The notes under the pieces were generated by a model that worked only from the letters and a program-made list of their open reading frames with translations, was not told where the DNA came from and made no database searches. The translations under genes were made by a program, and so were the position numbers. DNA of 43,678 bases from Bacillus sanguinis (GTDB lineage Bacteria > Bacillota > Bacilli > Bacillales > Bacillaceae_G), in contig NZ_BOQB01000010.1 of the NCBI RefSeq assembly GCF_018332475.1, positions 1-43,678 of the forward strand. The letters are read 5' to 3'. Of this stretch, positions 17,699 through 25,636 are shown piece after piece (the first letter of the stretch is position 1; every line of letters starts with the position of its first letter).

Positions 17699-17963
17699 AA
17701 TGTTTCAAATGATCTTCTTGATTGATTAAATGGCTATATTTCGGATTATTTGTACGCATTTCATGAAGACGCGCTCCGTGGTTATTAATCCATGTTCTTA
17801 CCACTTGTTCAGTCATTTCATCACCTTGGTAACGACCTGACTTCGCATAAGTTGTTTGAAAATCTTCCCATAGTAATTCAACCCACGCGCGAGCCTGCGC
17901 GTAAGAAAGTTTGTCATTTTTGTCTAATAGTTCTTTCGTTAGTGCTTCATAAATATCATTCAT
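17697..17963 (-). CDS. yfhJ: WVELL-domain protein YfhJ
   Basis: An 88-residue soluble protein containing the family signature ARAWVELLWEDFQ and GRYQGDEMTEQVV. This is the WVELL family, found in Bacillaceae, of unknown function. GGAGA precedes the ATG. It is divergent from sspK, as in the B. subtilis yfh region. Confidence 0.88.
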   Translation of the reverse strand: MNDIYEALTKELLDKNDKLSYAQARAWVELLWEDFQTTYAKSGRYQGDEMTEQVVRTWINNHGARLHEMRTNNPKYSHLINQEDHLKH

Positions 17964-18085
17964 TTTCTAATCTCCTTTTACCTATTTATCCCTTCATTTC
18001 TAAAGGATAGTTTCTTCTATTTTGCACATTCTATAATTGATACTTCTTAAAGAGGTATCAACTGATGATGAGGAGGGCGTTCGCA

Positions 18086-18244
18086 ATGGGTAAACAAGCC
18101 GAATTTTGGTCTGAGTCAAAAAACAACAGCAAAATCGATGGTCAACCGAAAGCGAAATCACGCTTCGCTTCGAAACGACCTAACGGCACAATTAACACGC
18201 ACCCACAAGAACGTATGCGTGCTGCAAATCAGCAGGAAGAATAG
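18086..18244 (+). CDS. sspK: Small acid-soluble spore protein SspK
   Basis: A 52-residue basic protein beginning [14 protein letters not shown] and ending MRAANQQEE. It fits the minor spore protein SspK family in length and position (between yfhJ and yfhH, as in B. subtilis). GAGGAGG lies upstream of the ATG. Known members are made in the forespore under sigma-G; no confident promoter could be assigned here. Confidence 0.9.
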
Positions 18245-18281
18245 TACAAATTAAATTAACTTCCTACACGAGGTGATAAAG

Positions 18282-18434
18282 ATGAGCTACCGTGATCGCT
18301 TAGATAGTCGTTCTGAATTATTTAACCATACGTGGACTCGTCCGAAACATGCTAAAGCGCAAGTTAACGGACAGACGCAACAAACCCAGTCTCTCATTAT
18401 ATTGGCGAATGAATGTAAAAAACGCCAATTCTAG
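18282..18434 (+). CDS. YpzG-like small protein
   Basis: A 50-residue basic protein, MSYRDRLDSRSELFNHTWTR at its start, then KHAKAQVNGQTQQTQ. It resembles YpzG-type small proteins of Bacillaceae with the LFxxTWTRPKHAK-type core. AGGTG lies just upstream. It follows sspK by 37 bp with no terminator between and a clear one after it, so the two probably share a transcript and forespore expression (inference). Function unknown. Confidence 0.75.
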   Translation: MSYRDRLDSRSELFNHTWTRPKHAKAQVNGQTQQTQSLIILANECKKRQF

Positions 18435-18468
18435 AATCTCCTATCTCCTGTAACGCCTACCAAAGATG

Positions 18469-18500
18469 AAAACCAGAGAGATATTCGCTCTCTGGTTTTT
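18469..18500. terminator. Bidirectional terminator after sspK/ypzG-like and yfhH
   Basis: A 10-bp stem AACCAGAGAG / CTCTCTGGTT, loop ATATTCG, with a T run on the plus strand and A/T-rich tail on the other. It abuts the yfhH stop at 18499. Confidence 0.88.
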
Positions 18501-18816
18501 ATTTTTCTTGCAATAAGGAAATCGGTATTCCAATCTCTTCATTATCATTTTGCTTATGTCCCCAAGCAAATACCCCATTGAAATACGTAATTTCAAATAA
18601 TATACCAGGTTCTTCTACCAATTCATATGTCTCACCAATATGGAATTTGTTTATATCAGTCATATAAGCGCGAGCCATTGCCATCTTTCTCATTAATACA
18701 TCGAACTCATTTACAATTCCAAGCTGCTCAGCCTTTATCGCTTGCTCTTTCAAAACTCCAATTTCTTCCCTTAGCTCATGTGGTGTCATTTCACTGTAGC
18801 GCTTTGGCATATTCAT
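18499..18816 (-). CDS. yfhH: DUF1811 protein YfhH
   Basis: A 105-residue protein starting MNMPKRYSEMTPHELREE. It has an N-terminal helical pair and a small C-terminal beta domain (IGETYELVEEPGILFEITY) related to a hypervariable-loop Tudor-like fold in solved YfhH. AGGGG lies 8 nt before the ATG at 18816; an upstream ATG at 18831 has no spacing from its ribosome site. It follows recX in the same direction, 11 bp apart, probably co-transcribed. Function unknown. Confidence 0.85.
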   Translation of the reverse strand: MNMPKRYSEMTPHELREEIGVLKEQAIKAEQLGIVNEFDVLMRKMAMARAYMTDINKFHIGETYELVEEPGILFEITYFNGVFAWGHKQNDNEEIGIPISLLQEK

Positions 18817-18827
18817 CTTATTTCCCC

Positions 18828-19640
18828 TCATCCCTCTTCGCGTTTCATCTGCAAAAATATCTCTATCTCATCAATAGAAAATCCTTTGCGATATAACGCT
18901 TGTTTCATCTTATTTTCGAATGTCCATCCATCATACTTTTTATATTTCTCATAATATTTATTCCCATGATAGTGTAACGCTTCTTGTTGCTGTTCGTCAT
19001 CTTTTTCGTCTTTTAATTCTTCTAAACAAATTTGAATCACATCTCTAGAATATCCTTTACGAACAAGCATTTCGTCTAACTTTAGCTTCATTTGTAAAAA
19101 GGAATGCTTTTGATAGGACCTTTTCTTCTTTTCTATAAGAATGAAAGCATTCTCAATTTGCTTTTCCTTCGGATATTCTTGTAAACTATGCGTAATAATT
19201 AGATCCTGAACACCTTTATTTAACAACTCTCTTTTAATAACAGTGGGACCCTTTCGATTCACATTACTTTGCGTTCTCGTATATAAAACAGCGTACTCTT
19301 TATCATTAATATATCGGTCATGTAATAATTTCGAAACGACTTCAGAGATGATGGCCTGTCCCACTTCTTTTTTTCGTAAAAAATCTTCTATTTCTTGTTT
19401 CGTTCTCATTTGATAGGATAAATAGGAGACTGCTTGTAAATATGCTTTTTGTACCTCTTCATTGTACAAAATATTTCCTAACGCTATTTCATCAATTTCT
19501 AAGCCCTTTTGTAATCCGTGTTTTATTAAGATTACTTCATTCACACTAAATCCGTACTCTTCACCTTGACCTTTATCAATATAAATATTAAACCGTTCTT
19601 TCGATCGTTTTTGCACTTCTATTTTTGTAATGACAGCCAT
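18828..19640 (-). CDS. recX: Recombination regulator RecX
   Basis: A 270-residue RecX-family protein, basic and all-helical, made of repeated three-helix units. Characteristic segments are YLSYQMRTKQEIEDFLRKK, LLHDRYINDKEYAVLYTR and LKLDEMLVRKGYSRDVI. RecX binds RecA filaments and restrains their activity. Length matches Bacillus RecX (about 264-270), longer than the E. coli protein. GAGAGGTGAG precedes the ATG. It is divergent from yfhF; recA is not nearby. Confidence 0.93.
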   Translation of the reverse strand: MAVITKIEVQKRSKERFNIYIDKGQGEEYGFSVNEVILIKHGLQKGLEIDEIALGNILYNEEVQKAYLQAVSYLSYQMRTKQEIEDFLRKKEVGQAIISEVVSKLLHDRYINDKEYAVLYTRTQSNVNRKGPTVIKRELLNKGVQDLIITHSLQEYPKEKQIENAFILIEKKKRSYQKHSFLQMKLKLDEMLVRKGYSRDVIQICLEELKDEKDDEQQQEALHYHGNKYYEKYKKYDGWTFENKMKQALYRKGFSIDEIEIFLQMKREEG

Positions 19641-19721
19641 ACTCTCACCTCTCTATTATTTTAACATAGTCCAGGAACGTTTTTGCTTTTCAAGAATATA
19701 TATAATGAGGAGGAAATAATT

Positions 19722-20627
19722 GTGAGAATCGTAATTTCTGGTGGTACTGGCTTTATCGGTAAATACCTTTCTACTTTTTTTATTCAAAAAGGATATAATG
19801 TTTACATTCTTACTCGAAACAAAACTATTGAAACTTCCCACCCTAATCTTCAATATGTACAATGGACTCCAGATTTACAAACCTTCCCACTCTCCTCTAT
19901 TGATGTAGTTATTAATCTAGCTGGAGAGTCTATTAATAGGAGATGGACAAAGAAACAAAAGGACTCCATTTTTAACAGTAGAATTCAAACAACAAAAGGA
20001 CTCATTAAACAATTACAAACACTCAACATAAAACCGCACACATTTATTAATGCAAGTGCCATTGGATACTATGGAACGTCTGAAACTGAGTCTTTTACAG
20101 AACAGCATGAGATTCCTGGAAATGACTTTTTAGCAAATACAGTATATTCATGGGAACAAGAAGCATCTAAAGCACGTTCTCTCGGAATACGAACAATCTA
20201 CGCAAGACTTGGAGTTGTATTAGGCGCAGACGGAGGAGCTCTTCCAAAAATGCTACTCCCTTATCAATTCTATATCGGAGGTACAATTGGATCTGGAAAC
20301 CAATGGTTATCATGGATTCATATAGACGATGTCGTTCGCCTGATTGATTTCATCATACACAAAGAAGAAATTGATGGACCGCTTAACATTACAGCTCCCC
20401 TACCTATAAGAATGAAGGAGTTTGGAGAAACCATTGCAACTATAATGAAAAAACCTCATTGGTTACCTGTCCCTTCATTCATGCTTCACACTTTATTGGG
20501 TGAGATGAGTATGCTTGTACTAGAAGGACAACATGTATTACCTAGTAAAGCAATTGAACATGGGTATCAATACACATTTCCGGCAATAGACCATGCATTA
20601 CAAAATATACTTTCGCATACAATGTAG
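19722..20627 (+). CDS. yfhF: TIGR01777-family NAD(P)-binding epimerase-like protein (YfhF)
   Basis: A 301-residue atypical SDR with the nucleotide motif ISGGTGFIGKYL at the N terminus, VINLAGESINRRW, and the conserved ASAIGYYGTSE. C-terminal DUF1731 features (ITAPLPIRMKEFGETIATIM) follow. This family (SulA/YfhF) binds NADP(H); substrate is unknown, and no sugar-nucleotide genes are adjacent. The start is GTG at 19722 with GAGGAGG upstream. A 13-residue extension starting at 19683 covers this ribosome site and is rejected. Confidence 0.88.
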   Translation: MRIVISGGTGFIGKYLSTFFIQKGYNVYILTRNKTIETSHPNLQYVQWTPDLQTFPLSSIDVVINLAGESINRRWTKKQKDSIFNSRIQTTKGLIKQLQTLNIKPHTFINASAIGYYGTSETESFTEQHEIPGNDFLANTVYSWEQEASKARSLGIRTIYARLGVVLGADGGALPKMLLPYQFYIGGTIGSGNQWLSWIHIDDVVRLIDFIIHKEEIDGPLNITAPLPIRMKEFGETIATIMKKPHWLPVPSFMLHTLLGEMSMLVLEGQHVLPSKAIEHGYQYTFPAIDHALQNILSHTM

Positions 20628-20767
20628 TACTTCTAAAACACAGTTTTACAGGGGCCCCTTTCAAAACTTTCATTTTCTAGAATCCGGAGCATTATTACAC
20701 AAATAATCTTTCAGTTACTTTCCCTTAAATTCCATTAACATTGTAAAGTAACAGAAATGAGGTACCT

Positions 20768-21898
20768 ATGAAAATATTGCTCAAACAAGCCATTGTCTAT
20801 CCTATTACATCCCAAAAATTTCAAGGGGATGTACTCGTTATAGGAGAAAGAATTGCCGAGGTCAAGCCTTCCATTCAACCTACCCAAGATATGACTGTTA
20901 TAGACGCTCGTGCTCTTCATCTTTTACCTGGATTTATCGATGTCCATACTCATCTTGGTCTCTATGATGAAGGGACTGGTTGGGCTGGCAATGATGCAAA
21001 TGAAACATCTGAAGTTTCAACACCACATATCCGTTCTTTGGACGGAATCCATCCTTTTGATATTGCATTTCAAGATGCTGTACAAAATGGAATCACAACT
21101 GTTCACGTTATGCCAGGAAGTCAAAACATTATCGGTGGTACGACTTGTGTAATAAAAACAGCTGGAACTTGTATTGATCATATGATTATTCAAGAACCTG
21201 CCGGCTTAAAGATTGCCTTTGGAGAAAACCCTAAAAAGGTCCATAGTAATGGAACAAAAGAATCCATAACACGTATGGGAATTATGGGGTTACTTCGAGA
21301 ATCATTCTATGAAGCACAGCACTACGGGCATGAAGCTGATTTTCGAATGCTTCCTATCTTAAAAGCATTACGCCGAGAAATACCCGTACGTATCCACGCT
21401 CACCGAGCAGATGATATTAGTTCTGCTCTACGCTTTGCAACAGAATTCAATCTTGATTTACGCATTGAACATTGTACAGAAGGACACTTTATTGTTGATG
21501 AGCTTTCGAAACACAATTTGAAGGTTTCAGTTGGCCCCACTCTTACACGCCGTTCTAAAATCGAACTAAAAAACAAAACATGGGATACTTACCATATATT
21601 ATCGAAAAATGGAGTGGAAGTTTCTATAACAACAGATCACCCTTATACACCCATCCAATATTTAAATGTTTGTGCTGCTGTCGCAGTAAGAGAAGGATTA
21701 GACGAAAAAACTGCCCTAGAAGGAATCACTATATTTCCAGCACGAAATTTACGTTTAGAGGATAGAATTGGAAGTATTGAAGTTGGAAAAGACGCTGATC
21801 TCGTGTTATGGACTCATCATCCTTTCCATTATTTAGCCAAGCCTGTACTAACCATGATTGATGGAAAAATAATTTACAAAAAAAATAAAAAAAACTAG
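20768..21898 (+). CDS. Amidohydrolase (imidazolonepropionase-like superfamily)
   Basis: A 376-residue metal-dependent hydrolase with a TIM-barrel and small beta-sandwich. The first metal motif is DVHTHLG (H60, H62); further ligands are likely in HAHRADD, EHCTEGH and TTDHPYTP. The C terminus, GSIEVGKDADLVLW, is the standard sandwich return. This is the COG1228 group; true substrates are diverse and cannot be assigned. Weak ribosome site GAGGT. It lies 140 bp after yfhF; the gap contains the inverted repeat AGGGGCCCCT within a larger imperfect hairpin (20643-20667) that lacks a T run. Confidence 0.85.
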   Translation: MKILLKQAIVYPITSQKFQGDVLVIGERIAEVKPSIQPTQDMTVIDARALHLLPGFIDVHTHLGLYDEGTGWAGNDANETSEVSTPHIRSLDGIHPFDIAFQDAVQNGITTVHVMPGSQNIIGGTTCVIKTAGTCIDHMIIQEPAGLKIAFGENPKKVHSNGTKESITRMGIMGLLRESFYEAQHYGHEADFRMLPILKALRREIPVRIHAHRADDISSALRFATEFNLDLRIEHCTEGHFIVDELSKHNLKVSVGPTLTRRSKIELKNKTWDTYHILSKNGVEVSITTDHPYTPIQYLNVCAAVAVREGLDEKTALEGITIFPARNLRLEDRIGSIEVGKDADLVLWTHHPFHYLAKPVLTMIDGKIIYKKNKKN

Positions 21899-21907
21899 TT
21901 TATTTTT

Positions 21908-21937
21908 TTGACTAGATAAAGTATTATACGATTATAA
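21908..21937 (+). promoter_or_regulatory. Candidate promoter of the tRNA-like leader and acetyltransferase
   Basis: TTGACT (21908-21913) and TTATAA (21932-21937) are 18 bp apart. This would start a leader of about 195 nt ahead of the gene at 22140. It begins 10 bp after the amidohydrolase stop. Confidence 0.5.
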
Positions 21938-21953
21938 ACTGAATGAAACCATA

Positions 21954-21989
21954 ATCAATTTGTGTCGTGATTATCATTTTCAAATTGAT
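21954..21989 (+). other. Inverted repeat opening the leader RNA
   Basis: ATCAATTTG (21954-21962) and CAAATTGAT (21981-21989) form a perfect 9-bp stem with an 18-nt loop that itself contains the palindrome TGATTATCA. It lies immediately 5' to the tRNA-like segment. Confidence 0.5.
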
Positions 21990-21993
21990 GAAT

Positions 21994-22057
21994 GGGGAAG
22001 GCAAATGGTGCGCCACCAGCGTTAGAAACTGGTTCTAGTGGGTTCGATTCCCACCCC
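21994..22057 (+). ncRNA. tRNA-like segment (pseudo-tRNA or leader domain)
   Basis: A D-arm-like element GGC...GCC (22000-22014) has GG in its loop. An anticodon-like arm CCAG...CTGG has a GTTAGAA loop, reading anticodon UAG if position 33 is the first T. A perfect T arm follows, GTGGG-TTCGATT-CCCAC (22038-22054). The variable region is only TTCTA. The acceptor is degenerate: GGG pairs with CCC, but the outer pairs fail, and there is no encoded CCA. It is therefore not a normal tRNA gene. It may be a pseudo-tRNA (B. cereus has a described non-canonical 'tRNA-Other'; whether this is it could not be established) or part of a cis-acting leader, since it overlaps a terminator. Confidence 0.55.
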
Positions 22058-22106
22058 GAAATTTTTTAAAGATTGATATAAAAATTTCGAGGGTGGGGTG
22101 TTTTTT
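22050..22106 (+). terminator. Intrinsic terminator/attenuator overlapping the tRNA-like T arm
   Basis: The arm 22050-22066 (CCCACCC then CGAAATTTTT) pairs with 22080-22097, giving 17 bp with one bulged A (22090), then TTTTTT at 22101-22106. The first seven bases include the 3' strand of the T arm. It lies 34 bp before the acetyltransferase start. A competing hairpin, CGAGGGT (22088-22094) with ACCCTCG (22116-22122), would break the terminator. Confidence 0.75.
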
Positions 22107-22139
22107 CGTCATGCTACCCTCGTGTGAGGAGGAGTTAGT

Positions 22140-22697
22140 ATGTTGAAAAAACGCGACTTACACGACAGCCACGTTCTATACGAGTTAATGGTGGATCCAG
22201 CTGTCTTCCCTTTTGTGCGTCAAAAGGCTTATTCTTATGAGGAATATTTATTTTTAACGAAACAAACGATTGAAGCTGAAGAGCGTGGGGAATTAATTTC
22301 ACGTACAATTTTAGATGAATGGGGTAACCCTATCGGAACAATTACTTTATTTGATGTGCAAGAAAAAGCCGGATTTCTCGGAACATGGCTTGGGAAACCT
22401 TATCATGGAAAAGGCTATAATAAATTGGCGAAAGATTCATTTTTTAGCGAACTTTTCTATGAATTAGATATCGAAACAATCTTTATGCGTATTCGTAAAA
22501 TAAATATTCGTTCTATTAAAGCTGCCGAAAAACTACAATATGTTAATCTAGCAAACGAAACACGAAAAGCCGTTTATGATGAAATTAACGCAAATGAAGA
22601 AGTATATAACTTATATGAAATTCCAAAAGATCAATATACACTTGCTACAATGCGAGATACAACATTCCAAGATACTCACCAATTAAAAGAAGCATAA
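22140..22697 (+). CDS. GNAT-family N-acetyltransferase (RimJ/RimL-like)
   Basis: A 185-residue GNAT protein. The acetyl-CoA pyrophosphate-binding loop is GKPYHGKGYNK (the Q/R-x-x-G-x-G/A-type motif). The preceding strand is NPIGTITLFDV and the following region, FMRIRKINIRSIKAAEKLQY, is typical of RimJ/RimL-type enzymes. The C-terminal 35 residues are extra relative to the core. Substrate unknown: it may be a protein N terminus, an antibiotic or a small amine. GAGGAGGAG precedes the ATG. Its leader has the features of a transcription attenuator. The adjacent yfhE is probably a separate unit. Confidence 0.85.
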   Translation: MLKKRDLHDSHVLYELMVDPAVFPFVRQKAYSYEEYLFLTKQTIEAEERGELISRTILDEWGNPIGTITLFDVQEKAGFLGTWLGKPYHGKGYNKLAKDSFFSELFYELDIETIFMRIRKINIRSIKAAEKLQYVNLANETRKAVYDEINANEEVYNLYEIPKDQYTLATMRDTTFQDTHQLKEA

Positions 22698-22807
22698 TCT
22701 AAATTTTTAGAAAAAACAATTAATCATTAACATTTTGCCATATGCGTATATCACCCCATGTCTTTGGAAACGATAGATAGTGACTTTAGGACACGAGGTG
22801 ATTTGTA

Positions 22808-22927
22808 ATGGATAAAAAGAAACGTGACAAAGTAAAAAACACATTATCTGGTACACAAGAAGTTCTCTACCAACGAGAATTTCGCAAAGCAGATCGCGCA
22901 GCGGGTTATCGCTCGAAAAGTATTTAA
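22808..22927 (+). CDS. yfhE: YfhE-family small protein
   Basis: A 39-residue, strongly basic protein, MDKKKRDKVKNTLSGTQEVL at its start, matching the small Bacillaceae YfhE family. GAGGTG precedes the ATG. In B. subtilis it lies with yfhD/yfhF. Function unknown; sporulation association is possible from its neighbours. Confidence 0.82.
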   Translation: MDKKKRDKVKNTLSGTQEVLYQREFRKADRAAGYRSKSI

Positions 22928-23006
22928 AGTGAGAATGAATAATTAGAAGTTTTCCCCCCTAATTATTCATTCTCATTACATATTTTTTCTACGTGATAGA
23001 ATAGAC

Positions 23007-23038
23007 AAAAAGGTTCCTTATAAATAAGGAACCTTTTT
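23007..23038 (+). terminator. Intrinsic terminator after yfhE
   Basis: A 14-bp perfect stem (AAAAAGGTTCCTTA and complement) around the loop TAAA, ending in T6. It directly precedes the DnaA-box cluster. Confidence 0.92.
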
Positions 23039-23040
23039 TG

Positions 23041-23232
23041 TGTGGATAACGTTATCCACACAATTTATAGAATTGTGAATAAATTCAACAAATCCTTCAC
23101 ACGTTTATATGTTGTAACGCATAGTAAATGTTAGAATTGTGGATATTTTTCTAAAAATTGTGGACAATGTGGATATAGTTGTTAATATTTCGACTTCACT
23201 GTTTAATGAAAGCGCAATCTTCATGTGGATAA
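23041..23232. other. DnaA-box cluster in a convergent intergenic region
   Basis: Perfect DnaA boxes (TTATCCACA or TGTGGATAA) lie at 23041-23049, 23052-23060 and 23224-23232; the first two are inverted with a 2-bp gap. One-mismatch boxes lie at 23074-23082 (TGTGAATAA), 23138-23146 and 23168-23176 (TGTGGATAT), and 23159-23167 (TGTGGACAA), the last two abutting. The surrounding DNA is AT-rich. The cluster lies between the yfhE terminator and the ugtP terminator, so it is not a promoter for either gene. There is no dnaA or dnaN nearby, so this is unlikely to be oriC; DnaA titration or initiation control is the likely role. The rest of the 370-bp gap holds only terminators. Confidence 0.85.
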
Positions 23233-23263
23233 GTTACTACTTTATTTTATAAAAACAATAAAG

Positions 23264-23292
23264 AACCCTCTTTAAACATATAAAAGAGGGTT
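23264..23292 (-). terminator. Intrinsic terminator after ugtP
   Basis: AACCCTCTTT (23264-23273) and AAAGAGGGTT (23283-23292) form a 10-bp stem with a 9-nt loop. On the minus strand it is followed by CTTTATTG and further T-rich sequence. Confidence 0.8.
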
Positions 23293-23297
23293 TCATA

Positions 23298-24464
23298 CTA
23301 CGTAAATAGTTGTGCAAGAGCAGGTGATTTAATAGGTATATGATTTGGTTCTACATGATTTTCTGCCAAAATTGTATCCACAATATGACCAGCTGGCTCC
23401 GGACGATAAATGCTTCTCATCGCTTCTTTCATTTGAAGAAGCTTCATATCATCTTGTAATAACGCCTCTGTCTTTGCAAAAACCTCACTATCATCACGAA
23501 TGACAACTGCAGCTCCTTTTCTTTCAAAGTACATCGCATTTTCATTTTCTTGTCCTGGAACAGGCTTATATAAAATGACAGGTACTTGCAATGCTGCCGC
23601 TTCACTTAACGTAATACCGCCTGGCTTCGTAATCATACAAGAAGTAACACGGAATAATTCATCAATATTTTCAACATAACCAAATACTTTTAATGCATCA
23701 GGATTTTTTTCCTGTAACCCTAATAAATCCTGTTTTAACGCTTCATTTTTCCCACAAACGACAACTACTTGTAGATCAGATACCGACATAAATGATTGGC
23801 ATAGTTCTTTTACACTTCCTAATACCCCATGAGCACCTGCTACAATTAGTAAAATCTTTTTATTCTTACATAACTGATATTTATTATATATAATGTCTGG
23901 ATTGATCTTTAGCTCAAAACTACTACGAATCGGAATTCCAGTTTCAACAATTTGCTCCGCAGGCACACCGATATCAACCATAACTTTTTTCACGTGATCA
24001 GTTGCTACAAAATAACGATCTACTTCCCGATGAATCCATATTTTGTGCACACAAAAATCCGTTAATACGTTATACACAGGAATTGAAATACCTGTTTGCT
24101 TTTTTAACTCTGGTACAGCTATGATCGGAAATGTATTAATAACAATATCCGGTTTCTCTGCTTGTAAAAGTAATTTCAAACGTTTTCTTCCAAAGTTTGC
24201 ATACCAAGATGCTATTTTTTTATCATAAATTTTTTCTACGCCGTAATAAAACAAGCGGTATAATTCTTTTCCTATTGTATAACTTTTTAAATATAAATAT
24301 TTTGTAATATCGGTTATAACTGGATGTGACTCTCCGAACAAATCGCATACAATTACATCTTCAATTCCTTTTTGGCGAAATGTTTGTTCTAATGTTTTCG
24401 CTACTTGCACATGCCCATTACCGTAATGTGCAGTTAATATTAAAACCTTGGGGTTTTTTATCAA
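23298..24464 (-). CDS. ugtP: Processive diacylglycerol beta-glucosyltransferase UgtP
   Basis: A 388-residue GT28-family enzyme, MurG/MGDG-synthase-like, that adds glucose from UDP-glucose to diacylglycerol. It makes glucolipids and the lipoteichoic acid anchor at the inner membrane face. Motifs: N-terminal [24 protein letters not shown], and the C-terminal sugar-nucleotide site [19 protein letters not shown] with PGQENENA. The start is TTG at 24464, with AGGAGTGG a few bases upstream, giving the family N terminus MIKNPKVL. In B. subtilis UgtP also couples nutrient state to division through FtsZ. A promoter about 200 bp upstream implies a long leader. Confidence 0.94.
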   Translation of the reverse strand: MIKNPKVLILTAHYGNGHVQVAKTLEQTFRQKGIEDVIVCDLFGESHPVITDITKYLYLKSYTIGKELYRLFYYGVEKIYDKKIASWYANFGRKRLKLLLQAEKPDIVINTFPIIAVPELKKQTGISIPVYNVLTDFCVHKIWIHREVDRYFVATDHVKKVMVDIGVPAEQIVETGIPIRSSFELKINPDIIYNKYQLCKNKKILLIVAGAHGVLGSVKELCQSFMSVSDLQVVVVCGKNEALKQDLLGLQEKNPDALKVFGYVENIDELFRVTSCMITKPGGITLSEAAALQVPVILYKPVPGQENENAMYFERKGAAVVIRDDSEVFAKTEALLQDDMKLLQMKEAMRSIYRPEPAGHIVDTILAENHVEPNHIPIKSPALAQLFT

Positions 24465-24641
24465 ACAAATCCACTCCTAGCTTATTGTTTCTCCATATTG
24501 CATATACGACAATAGGAAAAACATTTTCCTTAAAAATTACATAAACAGATTCTAATACTTCTCTTTCAGCTATGTACCTGTCGTGGATATGCAAAGCATA
24601 TAAGATTGACCCCTTAATCCTATCTGTGCTCATATCTTTAC

Positions 24642-24670
24642 ATTATACTTTCCTATAAGAGCTTTCGCAA
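24642..24670 (-). promoter_or_regulatory. Sigma-A promoter of ugtP and its long leader
   Basis: TTGCGA (24665-24670) and a perfect TATAAT (24642-24647), with 17-bp spacing on the minus strand. The predicted start near 24635 leaves a 5' leader of about 170 nt. A 71-codon open frame begins in it at 24633, but it would be essentially leaderless with no ribosome site. The remaining T-rich 24671-24852 shows no gene. Confidence 0.7.
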
Positions 24671-24852
24671 TAACTTACAAATGTTCTCTATTCCATGATA
24701 CTCACTCTTTTACTTCTTAATTCTTTTTACTATTTTGATTTCCCTTTACAATTATGTAAATTTCTCCACTTATCCCTTACAAAAATATGGATATTCTATT
24801 TTCAGTATACTCTTTTCAATATATATACTCTAGGTTTTATTGTAAAGAAAGC

Positions 24853-24880
24853 AAAAAGCCTAACCCAATATTTGGATTAG
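24853..24880 (-). terminator. Intrinsic terminator at the end of pflA
   Basis: On the minus strand CTAATCC pairs with GGGTTAG (one G-U) around a 7-nt loop, then GCTTTTT. The stem includes the pflA stop codon. Confidence 0.75.
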
Positions 24881-25608
24881 ACTGCATGTAAAATATGTCT
24901 TGCTTGTTCTACATTTTTTTCAGTAGGTGGTTCTACATTTGCAAGTGGATACTTATGTCCAAGTGCCTCCCATTTATATACACCAAGCTTATGGTATGGT
25001 AGCACTTCGACTTTCTGAACATTAGACAGACTTTGAATAAAGCTAGATAATTTTTGTAGATCCTCTTCATTATCCGTAATACCAGGAACTAATACGTGTC
25101 GTACCCAAATTGGTTTATTTTTATCCGATAAATAACGAGCAAATTGTAAAATATGTTCATTTGGTTTTCCTGTTAATTTACGATGTTTCTTTGAATCAAT
25201 ATGTTTTAAATCCAATAAAACTAAATCTGTGTAATCCATTAAAATGTCTAGCTTGTTTTGGAATTCTGGTTCTTCCGAATAACAACCACCGGAAGAATCA
25301 ATTGTTGTATGAATTCCAGCTTCCTTACATTTCTTAAATAATTCAATTAAGAAATCTAGCTGTAATAATGGTTCCCCACCACTAACTGTTATACCGCCTC
25401 CGGAAGCTTCAATAAAAGGAAGGTAGCATGTCACATCCTGCATTACTTCTTCGACTGTTATTTCTTTTCCTTTACCGATCTCCCACGTATCAGCATTATG
25501 ACAATATTGACAACGTAATAAACACCCTTGTGTAAATATGACATAACGAATTCCTGGGCCATCAACAGTACCACAAGACTCTACAGAATGAATTCTTCCT
25601 TTTACCAT
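24877..25608 (-). CDS. pflA: Pyruvate formate-lyase-activating enzyme
   Basis: A 243-residue radical SAM enzyme. The cluster cysteines are C29, C33 and C36 in GCLLRCQYC, followed by HNADTW. The GGEP motif appears as VSGGEPLLQ. It uses S-adenosylmethionine to make the glycyl radical on PflB during anaerobic growth. GGAGGAAG precedes the ATG. It lies 69 bp downstream of pflB on the same strand, with an intercistronic hairpin between. Confidence 0.97.
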   Translation of the reverse strand: MVKGRIHSVESCGTVDGPGIRYVIFTQGCLLRCQYCHNADTWEIGKGKEITVEEVMQDVTCYLPFIEASGGGITVSGGEPLLQLDFLIELFKKCKEAGIHTTIDSSGGCYSEEPEFQNKLDILMDYTDLVLLDLKHIDSKKHRKLTGKPNEHILQFARYLSDKNKPIWVRHVLVPGITDNEEDLQKLSSFIQSLSNVQKVEVLPYHKLGVYKWEALGHKYPLANVEPPTEKNVEQARHILHAV

Positions 25609-25636
25609 GTTACTTCCTCCTTTATTGAAACAGCCT

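Noticed and set aside
20643-20667. GC-rich inverted repeat after yfhF as a terminator
   Set aside because: The arms are offset and imperfect, and no T run follows.
22085-22125. T-box riboswitch in front of the acetyltransferase
   Set aside because: AGGGTGG is present, but the full T-box sequence (AGGGTGGNACCGCG) and a stem I specifier loop were not found; only a weak resemblance, so it is described as a tRNA-like attenuator instead.
23041-23232. Chromosomal replication origin oriC
   Set aside because: No dnaA, dnaN, rpmH or DNA-unwinding context; the flanking genes are yfhE and ugtP.
24418-24633. A 71-codon minus-strand frame overlapping the ugtP start
   Set aside because: No ribosome site, and its ATG is about at the predicted transcription start. 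Kept only as a finding about the leader.
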